From: Lachnospiraceae bacterium
Lineage (GTDB): Bacteria; Bacillota; Clostridia; Lachnospirales; Lachnospiraceae
Reading direction: 5' to 3'
NCBI GenBank assembly: GCA_900771995.1
Contig: CAAGQC010000047.1
Coordinates: 1-13,694 of the forward strand
Length of the DNA: 13,694 nt
Positions within the stretch are counted from its first letter, which is position 1; each line of letters begins with the position of its first letter. The translations under genes were made by a program, and so were the position numbers. Below, one piece after another: positions 5,543-12,174 of the stretch. The notes beneath the pieces were generated by a model. That model made no database searches. It saw nothing but the letters and a program-made list of their open reading frames with translations, and was not told where the DNA came from.

Positions 5543-6790
5543 CTAATTCACGAGAATCCCACCGTTTTCATCAAATTCCACACCGAAATCCCGGCTGTAC
5601 TCATTCATACGCTGTAAGATCCTCTTCGCATCTTCTCCCACCGCCGGTGTGGGCTTGAAGTCATTCCGGGTGGTCACGGAACTGACCATGCAGGGAATGA
5701 TCCTGGCATTCTGATCCTCCACCTTTTGTCCGTTCTCGAAGGTAAAGGTCTGCTGGAAGATCATGGTGTCTTTGTCCGCCGGATTCCGATTGGCACCGAA
5801 GCAGAAATTCGCCAGACTGTAGATAATGTATCTGCCCTTGTATTCCTCAATTCCCTGCAGCACATGGGGATGGTGGCCGATGACCAGATCCACTCCCCAG
5901 TCGATACATTTTCTGCCCAGTACCTGTTGGTAATTCTCCGGATAATTATCTCTTTCGATTCCCCAGTGACAGCAGGCCAGGATCAGATCCACCTCCTGTT
6001 CCCGCAGGGTCTCGATATTGTTCTGGATCAGTTTCTCCACCTGTGCGCCCCACTCCACTTCATTGACGGAGATGATTCCTATTTTCAGATTCCGCTCCCC
6101 GCCATGGGCGGCTGCACTGTTCGGGATTTCATAGACGCCCACATTCTTGTCATAGGCATAAATGATTCCTTCCTGCTCTAACGCGGCCACCGTGTCCTGA
6201 CTGCCCTGTTCCCCATAGTCCAGCCGGTGATTGTTGGCGAAGCTGACAGACTCAATGCTGCCCAATGTCAGCAGATGCGCATAGACCGGGTCTCCTTTGA
6301 TGCAGTAGGTCTGCCCCTCCCGCATCTGTTCCGATGTGGTCAGCGGTCCTTCCAGATTCACGATGGTCATGTCATCCGCCGCAAAGATATCTCTCACATT
6401 TTCAAAAAAGTAACCTTCATCCTCCGCCTGGTCATAGGCCTGCCGGAAGGAGGAACCATAGTCTTGCTCCTGATGGGTTCCCAGCGTCACATCCCCCGCC
6501 GCAGAGATCGTGATCGAATAGCGCTCGTCTTCCGCCATGCTCTGATCCTCCGACGCTCCCGGTGTCGGAGTTGCAGCAGTTCCATCCGGTATCATGTCGG
6601 GTGCAGTCTCCCCGGGATTCTCCTCCGTCTGCCCGTTCTGTGTGCCCGTGTCGTAACCACCGATGGGCTGCGCCAGATCTTCTCTTCCCGGAACATAGAC
6701 CTGTTGCGTCAGATCATCTCCGCATCCGCCAAGTATTATCACAGCCGCCATACAGAATAATGCCGCAAGCTTCTTTTTCCGCTGCCCCAT
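5543..6790 (-). CDS. CapA-family lipoprotein (poly-gamma-glutamate synthesis-like metallophosphatase fold)
   Basis: This 415-residue surface lipoprotein has a signal peptide (residues 1-22: KKK, a hydrophobic core, lipobox LGGC) with Cys23 as the lipidation site. A low-complexity linker rich in Thr, Pro, Gly and acidic residues (about 45-90) precedes the catalytic-type domain. The CapA family motifs follow in order: AAGDVTLG (97-104), IVNLEGPLT (143-151), FANNHRLDYG (184-193), CHWGIE (274-279) and GHHPHVLQG (305-313). Its metal-binding Asp, Asn and His residues resemble calcineurin-like phosphatases. CapA and PgsA take part in poly-gamma-glutamate capsule making in Bacillus, but no synthetase genes are nearby, so capsule production is not implied. 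It follows the LCP-family gene by 50 bp, with ribosome site AGGGGAG, and probably shares its transcript. Role and substrate are unknown; envelope polymer handling is a reasonable guess. Confidence 0.9.
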   Translation of the reverse strand: MGQRKKKLAALFCMAAVIILGGCGDDLTQQVYVPGREDLAQPIGGYDTGTQNGQTEENPGETAPDMIPDGTAATPTPGASEDQSMAEDERYSITISAAGDVTLGTHQEQDYGSSFRQAYDQAEDEGYFFENVRDIFAADDMTIVNLEGPLTTSEQMREGQTYCIKGDPVYAHLLTLGSIESVSFANNHRLDYGEQGSQDTVAALEQEGIIYAYDKNVGVYEIPNSAAAHGGERNLKIGIISVNEVEWGAQVEKLIQNNIETLREQEVDLILACCHWGIERDNYPENYQQVLGRKCIDWGVDLVIGHHPHVLQGIEEYKGRYIIYSLANFCFGANRNPADKDTMIFQQTFTFENGQKVEDQNARIIPCMVSSVTTRNDFKPTPAVGEDAKRILQRMNEYSRDFGVEFDENGGILVN

Positions 6791-6840
6791 AAACGTTCTC
6801 CCCTTGCTTTTGCTGTCATGATTGCAATGATGTCATCCTG

Positions 6841-8376
6841 CTATTCCGCAGAAGACTGTGTGGAGGCACTTTCTCCCTCTCCATACAGATTCTCCTGTAA
6901 GAACTTCTTGTTGGCCTCAAAATCCACTTCCAGTACTGCCATCTCGCGGATCGTCGCATCCTTGTAGGTACCTTCCAGAGGAATGCTGTTCTGGATAATA
7001 TCATAGGTCAGGACCTTCGGTGCCATAAGGCTTAACCGGTAGCACTCCATCTGCGTAAGGTTCGTGGTCAGATTGGGCATCAGACCATCGATCAGTTCCT
7101 GCGGATTGGTCAATACCGCCTTGGGCAGATTATGAATGACCTCCGTCAACACCTTTCTCTGGCGCTCGGTTCTGCCGAAATCCGTACCGATATAACGGTT
7201 TCTGCAATAAGCCAGTGCCTGAGGACCGTTCAGGTGTACCATACCTCCCGAAGTATCCTCAAAATAATCGGTTCCTTCCGGTCTTCCCAGCAAAATATTA
7301 TATTCCACGAGATACCCGTTTACATATTCCACTTCCTTGCTGCTCAACTCCAGATCCACACCGCCGACAGCATCTACCAGATTGGCAAAAGCCTCGAAGT
7401 TCACCAGCACATAGCGGCTGATATGAATATCAAAATTCTGCTCGATGGTCTCCATCAGCAGTTCTGCACCACCGTAGGAATATGCCGCATTCAGACGATT
7501 CCCCTTATGGCCCGGAATATCCACATACATATCACGAAGCAGGGAAGTCATGTATATCTTCTTCGTCTTGTTACTGATGGACAGAAGGATCATGGCATCG
7601 GATCTGCCGTCTTCCCCGTTTTCGCGGGAATCGTTACCGATCAGCAGGATATTGGTCACACCCTCTTCCTGCATGGGGGATGAAGATACCGATGCGATCT
7701 CTTCGTATTTCATCTCTCCATACACCTTGCCCACCAGGACATACAGTCCGGCCCCCAGAAAGGCAATGATCAGGGCTACCGTGATCAGGAAACGTTTGAA
7801 TCCCGATCTTTTCTTTCTCTTTGCTGCTTTCTTACCGCTTTTTCTGCTTCTCGTATCCGTCTCCTCACGCCTTCCGGGCTTCCTGCCGGAACGCTTTCTT
7901 CCGCTGTCTTCTTCGTAATCATCCTCATAGTCATCGTAATTGTTGTCATACTCATCCGCATAGTCATCCTGTCTGCTGCGACGGGGTCTGTCGGAGGTTC
8001 CCCCGTGACTGCTGCGGCTGCTGTTACGATTTTCCGCTGTCTTGCGGGCGGCCTCTCTGCGCGCCGCCTGTCTTCTGCGATATTCGGGATCATCCCAGTC
8101 TTCTGCATAATCCTGCCGGGATTTTCTGTCGGATCCTATCACATCCAGTTCCTCCTCTTCTTCGTCCTCCTCCATCATATCGTACATCTGCGGGGCAGGA
8201 CGCTCTGCCGCACGCTCCGCGGTATGCGTTCCCGCATTTGCTGCCGAACGGTCTGTGTCCCGGCCGGTTCCCTTCCCGGACATCTGCATTTCCTGCATCT
8301 CCTGCTGTAAAAAGGCTTCCAGCCCTTTCTGTATATCTTCCATCTCCTGTATGGAGTCTCTCTCTCGATCGCTCAT
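6841..8376 (-). CDS. LytR-CpsA-Psr (LCP) family cell-wall glycopolymer transferase
   Basis: This membrane-anchored enzyme belongs to the family that attaches teichoic-acid-like or capsular polymers to peptidoglycan. The chosen start gives 511 residues beginning MSDRERDS. It has a long cytoplasmic part (about 1-190) dense in Glu, Asp, Arg and Lys and probably disordered, one membrane helix (about 193-216), then the extracytoplasmic LCP domain with NILLIGNDSR, RSDAMILLSI, TSLLRDMYVDIPG, RLNAAYSYGG and, near the end, the Arg-rich GRTERQRKVL. These include the Asp and Arg residues used for metal and polyprenyl-phosphate binding. A longer reading frame opens at a GTG at 8448, but a likely promoter -10 (8439-8444) lies inside that extension, and GTGAGG sits six bases before the ATG at 8376, so I prefer 8376. 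The acidic and basic tail is unusually long for the family. Confidence 0.9.
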   Translation of the reverse strand: MSDRERDSIQEMEDIQKGLEAFLQQEMQEMQMSGKGTGRDTDRSAANAGTHTAERAAERPAPQMYDMMEEDEEEEELDVIGSDRKSRQDYAEDWDDPEYRRRQAARREAARKTAENRNSSRSSHGGTSDRPRRSRQDDYADEYDNNYDDYEDDYEEDSGRKRSGRKPGRREETDTRSRKSGKKAAKRKKRSGFKRFLITVALIIAFLGAGLYVLVGKVYGEMKYEEIASVSSSPMQEEGVTNILLIGNDSRENGEDGRSDAMILLSISNKTKKIYMTSLLRDMYVDIPGHKGNRLNAAYSYGGAELLMETIEQNFDIHISRYVLVNFEAFANLVDAVGGVDLELSSKEVEYVNGYLVEYNILLGRPEGTDYFEDTSGGMVHLNGPQALAYCRNRYIGTDFGRTERQRKVLTEVIHNLPKAVLTNPQELIDGLMPNLTTNLTQMECYRLSLMAPKVLTYDIIQNSIPLEGTYKDATIREMAVLEVDFEANKKFLQENLYGEGESASTQSSAE

Positions 8377-8438
8377 TCTGTACCTCACTTCCACGTACTC
8401 TGTTTCTGCACGCTTTGATTCCTGTTTATCTCCTAGAG

Positions 8439-8467
8439 ATAATACCACACTCTGTCACATTCGTCAC
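8439..8467 (-). promoter_or_regulatory. SigmaA promoter with extended -10 for the LCP-CapA(-AraC) unit
   Basis: On the minus strand, GTGACG (8462-8467), 17 bp, then TATTAT (8439-8444), preceded by TG one base before the -10 (TGGTATTAT). The -35 matches four of six positions, which the extended -10 compensates. Transcription would start near 8432, leaving a leader of about 55 bases before the ATG at 8376 and excluding the upstream GTG start. Confidence 0.6.
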
Positions 8468-8533
8468 GGCAGAAATCCTTAATATTTGCTTAAATGTTGT
8501 ACTCCGGTTCTTAAGAAACACCATTTTTTTACC

Positions 8534-8596
8534 GGAAAAATGGACTATCCGCGGCAGTCAAGCTATTCTCTTTCGCATGCTGCCCACAGATAGTCC
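8534..8596 (-). terminator. Hairpin terminator after the cytidylate-kinase-like gene
   Basis: Read on the minus strand, arms GGACTATC (8589-8596) and GATAGTCC (8542-8549) form an 8-bp outer stem, and GGCAG/CTGCC (8580-8584 with 8553-8557) adds an inner stem. ATTTTT follows directly (8536-8541). The stop codon is about 22 bp upstream. A second small hairpin (CCATTTTT/AAAAATGG, 8521-8543) overlaps the T tract and could end leftward transcripts further. Confidence 0.7.
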
Positions 8597-8618
8597 CTGT
8601 GATTTTGTTAACTCTTAA

Positions 8619-9218
8619 TTATTTATGAGCGATTCTCGCATCTATGTAGGTCTTCAGGGATTCTACGGTCTCATCCACACCCAGTCTGCTGCTGTTGATG
8701 GACAGATCGTAGTTACGGGAATCTCCCCATTTTACCTTACAATGGCTGTTATGGTAAGATTTTCTGCGGCGGTCCTTCTCGATCATACGCTCTTCCGCAT
8801 GACAGGCATCCAGGTCATAAATCTCCATGACACGTTTGATCTTCGCCTCTCTGTCTCCCAGTACGAAGATGGAGATCATGTTCGGATTATCCTTCAACAC
8901 AACCTCGGAGCAACGTCCTACGATCACGAAGGATTCTCCTGCTTCCGCCTTTTTCTTGATGTAATCGAACTGCATTCTGGCCACATTGTCTGCCGGAGAG
9001 CTGTTCATTCCCATCACGCTGCGGTACAGGAATTTGTTACGTCTCATTTCATCGAACTCTGCCAGTTCCTTGCTGCTCACGTTCATGCTTGCAGCCACCT
9101 CGTCTAACAGGTTGTGATCGTACAGCGGCAGTTTATAATATTCCGCCAGTTTCTGTGCGATCTCATGTCCGCCACTGCCGTACTCACGGCTGACGGAGAT
9201 AATCAGTTGTTCACTCAT
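8619..9218 (-). CDS. Cytidylate-kinase-like P-loop protein
   Basis: This 199-residue protein of the cytidylate-kinase-like family (AAA_26 type) has a nucleoside-kinase fold whose true substrate in this family is generally not established. The N-terminus has the modified P-loop REYGSGGHEIAQKLA (11-25) followed by LPLYDHNLLDE. Other visible signs are the strand SFVIVGRCSEVVL and the arginine-rich lid EKDRRRKSYHNSHC. It differs from housekeeping Cmk, which is about 220 residues and starts with a canonical GPxGxGKS loop; the loop here lacks the GKS triplet. The AAGGAGGG ribosome site stands upstream of 9218. It follows the ArsB-like permease gene by 21 bp and precedes a terminator, so the two should be co-transcribed. 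A link between this kinase-like protein and the transporter is implied by position only. Confidence 0.85.
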   Translation of the reverse strand: MSEQLIISVSREYGSGGHEIAQKLAEYYKLPLYDHNLLDEVAASMNVSSKELAEFDEMRRNKFLYRSVMGMNSSPADNVARMQFDYIKKKAEAGESFVIVGRCSEVVLKDNPNMISIFVLGDREAKIKRVMEIYDLDACHAEERMIEKDRRRKSYHNSHCKVKWGDSRNYDLSINSSRLGVDETVESLKTYIDARIAHK

Positions 9219-9239
9219 GGGTCTGCCCTCCTTATGACT

Positions 9240-10598
9240 TTACAGGTATCTCGCATAGATCATTACCATGGAGATCACTATTACTATTATAGTCGCAGGA
9301 GCCATAACTTTGCAATATTTTCCCCACTTAATCATATGACCTGCTTTTGCCGCGGTAGCAATACCCACTACATTGGCAGAAGCTCCGATAGGAGTTGCAC
9401 TACCACCGATATCGGTTCCCATAGCCAGTGCCCATGCCAGAATGGACAGATCCACACCCTGGGTAGCAGACACGCTGCTGATGATCGGGATCATGGTAGC
9501 CGCAAAAGGAATATTATCTACGAATGCACTGGCAATGGCGGAGATCCACAGAATAATTGCAACCATCAGCATCAGGTTACCGTTACTGATGTCTCCAATG
9601 AAGTTCGCCATGACTTTCAGGATGCCGGTCTGCTCCAGACCACCGACTACCATAAACAGTCCAATGAAAAACAGTAAGGTCTTGTAATCGATCTGTTTGA
9701 TCAGCTTCAGAGCATCCTTACCTGCCGCGATCAGTGTCACGATGGAAATGAATACACCGATGCAGGATACGGTCAGTCCTGTCTGTGCATGGGTCACCAG
9801 CAATACTACCGCACACAGGAAAATAACGGTGCTGATGATAAAGCCCTTCTTATCGGTAATAGCCTCGGAAGGATCCGGGTAAGTCTGGCTGCTGCCTGCC
9901 GCAGCGGCCTCACTGGCCCGCAGCTCCTTGTGGAACACCAGATAGAAATACAGTACGACCACGATCAGAGAAATGCCTGCGATCACACCGGTATTGGTCA
10001 GGAAGTCCGTGAAGGAATATCCCAGGGAAGTTCCGATGATGATGTTGGGGGGATCTCCGCACATGGTAGCGGATCCGCCCAGGTTCGCGCAGAACACTTC
10101 TGCCAGGATCATAGGCACCGGATTGAACTTCAACAGCTGTGACAGTTCAATGGTGACTGCTGCCAGGAACAGGATAACGGTGATACTGTCAATGAACATT
10201 GCCAGAATACCGGATAATACCATAAAGGTGACAAACAGCGGTACTACCTTATACTTGACCATCTTGGCAAGGCGCATGCACAGCCAGCGGAAAAATCCCA
10301 CCCGGGCCATGCCCTCTACCATGATCATCATTCCCGCTACGAACACGATGGTCTCCCAGTTGATTCCACTGGAAGCCTCTGCGGACTGTCCCGCCGTGTA
10401 CCAGAAATGACTCGTGAAAAAGCTGCCTAAGTTCAAGGTCTCCAACACTGCGCTCATACTGTGCATTCCCAGTCCGAATACCAGTACCAGCGTCAGCAGG
10501 CCGCAGCCCAATGTGATAATGTGTCTCTCCCATACTTCCAGAACGATCAATACAAACATCGCCAGAAATATGACTACTGCAAGTATTTGTGCTACCAC
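9240..10598 (-). CDS. ArsB/NhaD/SLC13-type membrane transporter
   Basis: This 452-residue inner-membrane protein of the ion-transporter superfamily, which includes ArsB, NhaD and the DASS (SLC13) carriers, moves an anion or exchanges cations. It has about 10-12 hydrophobic segments and the two inverted-repeat signature loops of the fold: GGSATMCGDPPN (174-185) in the first half and GGSATPIGASANVV (398-411) in the second, plus DNIPFA (361-366). The GDPPN form is usual for ArsB/P-protein-like members, and no arsenic-resistance genes (arsR, arsC, arsD) are near, so arsenite export is not supported. The start is a GTG at 10598, set by AAGGAGG at 10607-10613. It leads an operon with the cytidylate-kinase-like gene. 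A sigmaA promoter at 10734-10762 gives a leader of about 130 bases. Confidence 0.88.
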   Translation of the reverse strand: MVAQILAVVIFLAMFVLIVLEVWERHIITLGCGLLTLVLVFGLGMHSMSAVLETLNLGSFFTSHFWYTAGQSAEASSGINWETIVFVAGMMIMVEGMARVGFFRWLCMRLAKMVKYKVVPLFVTFMVLSGILAMFIDSITVILFLAAVTIELSQLLKFNPVPMILAEVFCANLGGSATMCGDPPNIIIGTSLGYSFTDFLTNTGVIAGISLIVVVLYFYLVFHKELRASEAAAAGSSQTYPDPSEAITDKKGFIISTVIFLCAVVLLVTHAQTGLTVSCIGVFISIVTLIAAGKDALKLIKQIDYKTLLFFIGLFMVVGGLEQTGILKVMANFIGDISNGNLMLMVAIILWISAIASAFVDNIPFAATMIPIISSVSATQGVDLSILAWALAMGTDIGGSATPIGASANVVGIATAAKAGHMIKWGKYCKVMAPATIIVIVISMVMIYARYL

Positions 10599-10733
10599 TT
10601 TTCCTGCCTCCTTGTAAATTTATCATTTTATCTCTTTAAGCGTTTTTAATCATGCTTTTACCCTTTATTTTCCCTGTTTTTACAGGAAATTAAGTAGTTT
10701 CCGCACCTCCCGATTTAGAACGCTCAAGATTTG

Positions 10734-10762
10734 ATTCTATCCGAAATATCGGCATAAGTCAA
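10734..10762 (-). promoter_or_regulatory. SigmaA promoter of the permease operon, with a palindrome in its spacer
   Basis: On the minus strand, TTGACT (10757-10762), exactly 17 bp, then TAGAAT (10734-10739): five of six matches at each element. The spacer contains CCGATATTTCGG (10741-10752), a dyad with CCGA/TCGG arms that could be an operator. The same bases include GCCGATAT, a perfect sigmaD -10 octamer, but its -35 partner at the correct distance is only AAAA or CAAA, so I do not call a flagellar promoter. Confidence 0.65.
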
Positions 10763-10818
10763 TTCTTCTTTTGGCTTCCATGCATAAATATTCCGTTAAG
10801 GTTTTATCTGTAAAACAT

Positions 10819-10840
10819 TTTAGCATAGTCAAGTGCTAAA
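10819..10840. promoter_or_regulatory. Inverted repeat just upstream of the M20-GPH promoter, candidate operator
   Basis: Perfect 7-bp arms TTTAGCA (10819-10825) and TGCTAAA (10834-10840) are separated by eight bases, a centre-to-centre spacing of 15 bp, and end four bases before the -35 hexamer. The position suits an activator or a repressor binding as a dimer. No regulator for it is identified in the window. Confidence 0.45.
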
Positions 10841-10843
10841 GGG

Positions 10844-10872
10844 TTGACGTGTATACAATAATACATTATAAT
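10844..10872 (+). promoter_or_regulatory. Strong sigmaA promoter of the M20-GPH operon
   Basis: TTGACG (10844-10849), 17 bp, then a perfect TATAAT (10867-10872). Eleven of twelve consensus bases are present at ideal spacing. Transcription should begin near 10879, leaving a leader of about 70 bases before the start codon at 10951. Confidence 0.85.
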
Positions 10873-10950
10873 TTTATACTAATTACTACTTCTTTTATCA
10901 ACATTGCAACACCAATAATATCAATAATATAAGGAAAGGGCGGGTTACAA

Positions 10951-12132
10951 ATGAGTTATTATGACAGAGCTTTGGAACTGAAGGACGAACTGATTGAAAA
11001 TCGCAGATACCTGCATGCGAATGCAGAGGTGGGTCTGGTACTTCCCAGGACAAGGGCTTACGTTGAAAACAAGCTGAGGGAATACGGGATCGAGCCGAAA
11101 CGCTGCGGAGAGGGTGTGACAGCACTGATTGGCAACGGCGGGAAGGTATTGTTACTACGTGCCGATATGGATGCACTGGCCATGCCGGAGGAGAGTGGTC
11201 TTCCGTTTGCTTCCCAAGATCCCAATGCTGCCCATTGCTGCGGACATGACATGCATGCCACCATGCTGCTGGCAGCCGCCAAAATGTTAAAAGAACACGA
11301 AGCTGAATTAAAAGGAACCGTGAAGCTGATGTTCCAGCCGGGCGAGGAATGCCTGACCGGCAGTCTGAACATGCTGGAAAACGGTATTCTGGAGAATCCC
11401 AAAGTCGATGCCGCTCTGGCTTATCATGTAGGCCCCGGCAAACTGCCCATCGGCATGTTCATGTACAACGACAATTCCACCATGATGTTTTCCAATAATG
11501 ATCTGCATATCAAGGTAAAAGGAAAAGGCGGACACGGTGCGCTTCCTCAGAACTGTGTCGATCCTATCAGTGTCGGTGCACATATTATCATAGCTCTGCA
11601 GGAGATCATTTCCAGAGAGATGGATCCTCATGACAGCTGTGTCATTACTGTTGGTACCTTCCATGCCGGTACTGCGCTGAACGTCATTCCCGAAGAGGCT
11701 GTCATGACCGGAACCCTCCGCGCTGATACCACAGAGGCCCAGAAGAAACTGGTTAAGCGGGTAAAAGAAGTCGCAGAGGCAACAGCGAAGGTCTACGGTG
11801 CCGAAGCCGAAGTCGAGATCTCTGCCGGCGGCCCTCCTCTGATCTGTGATCCCGAGACCACCAAGGCATTTGTCGGCTATATGCGGGAGCTTGCGATCCC
11901 CGAGACCATGGAATACCCGAATATCTCTGCCAGCGCTTCCGAGGATTTTGCTTTCGTGGCAGAGAAGGTTCCTTCTACCTTTATGTATCTCTCCAGCGGA
12001 TTTCTGGATGACCGGGGCAATGCTTCCGCCCACAATCCGAAAGTCCAGTTCAATGAAGAAGTGCTTCCCCGGGGTGCCGCTTATCTGGCCTATTGCGCAC
12101 AGCGTTACCTGGAAGACCACGCAGAAAAATAA
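10951..12132 (+). CDS. M20 family amidohydrolase (N-acyl-amino-acid or hippurate hydrolase type)
   Basis: This 393-residue two-metal peptidase-like hydrolase, family M20D, removes an acyl group from an amino acid or a similar amide in the cytoplasm. Metal and catalytic positions can be read in order: Asp73 region in RADMDAL (70-76), HCCGHDMH (95-102), the catalytic Glu-Glu pair in GEE (132-133), His159 in YHVG, and His361 in SAHNP. The lid or dimerisation domain lies in the middle, including KGKGGHGALPQ (190-200). The cysteine beside the GHD motif (CGHD) is typical of the hippurate/IAA-amino-acid hydrolase branch. Length is normal. The ribosome site is a loose purine run (AAGGAAAGGG), with the nearest start at 10951. 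The GPH transporter follows after 42 bp, so uptake and cleavage of one substrate may be coupled. The exact substrate is unknown. Confidence 0.92.
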   Translation: MSYYDRALELKDELIENRRYLHANAEVGLVLPRTRAYVENKLREYGIEPKRCGEGVTALIGNGGKVLLLRADMDALAMPEESGLPFASQDPNAAHCCGHDMHATMLLAAAKMLKEHEAELKGTVKLMFQPGEECLTGSLNMLENGILENPKVDAALAYHVGPGKLPIGMFMYNDNSTMMFSNNDLHIKVKGKGGHGALPQNCVDPISVGAHIIIALQEIISREMDPHDSCVITVGTFHAGTALNVIPEEAVMTGTLRADTTEAQKKLVKRVKEVAEATAKVYGAEAEVEISAGGPPLICDPETTKAFVGYMRELAIPETMEYPNISASASEDFAFVAEKVPSTFMYLSSGFLDDRGNASAHNPKVQFNEEVLPRGAAYLAYCAQRYLEDHAEK

Positions 12133-12174
12133 TTTGTAACTGTCTTACCCATAAACATAAGAGAAAGAGAGAAA

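Larger units (their letters stand above)
10599..10950. other. 352-bp divergent intergenic region
   Basis: This stretch separates the leftward permease operon from the rightward M20-GPH operon. It holds one sigmaA promoter for each direction, listed separately, and two inverted repeats near them. The minus-strand leader of the permease also has a short imperfect hairpin near 10670-10690 (TTTCCTG and CAGGGAAA arms) without a T tract. I see no gene or known riboswitch in it. Confidence 0.7.

Noticed and set aside
5543..6790. A poly-gamma-glutamate capsule locus
   Set aside because: Only a CapA-like lipoprotein is present; no synthetase genes (capB, capC) are in the window.
8255..8482. Plus-strand frames opposite the LCP charged tail
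   Set aside because: Their repetitive Ser/Pro/Arg composition is what the reverse of an acidic and basic coding stretch gives; no start signal is seen.
9240..10598. Calling the permease an arsenite pump (ArsB)
   Set aside because: The fold signatures are shared by NhaD, DASS and P-protein carriers, and no other arsenic genes are near.
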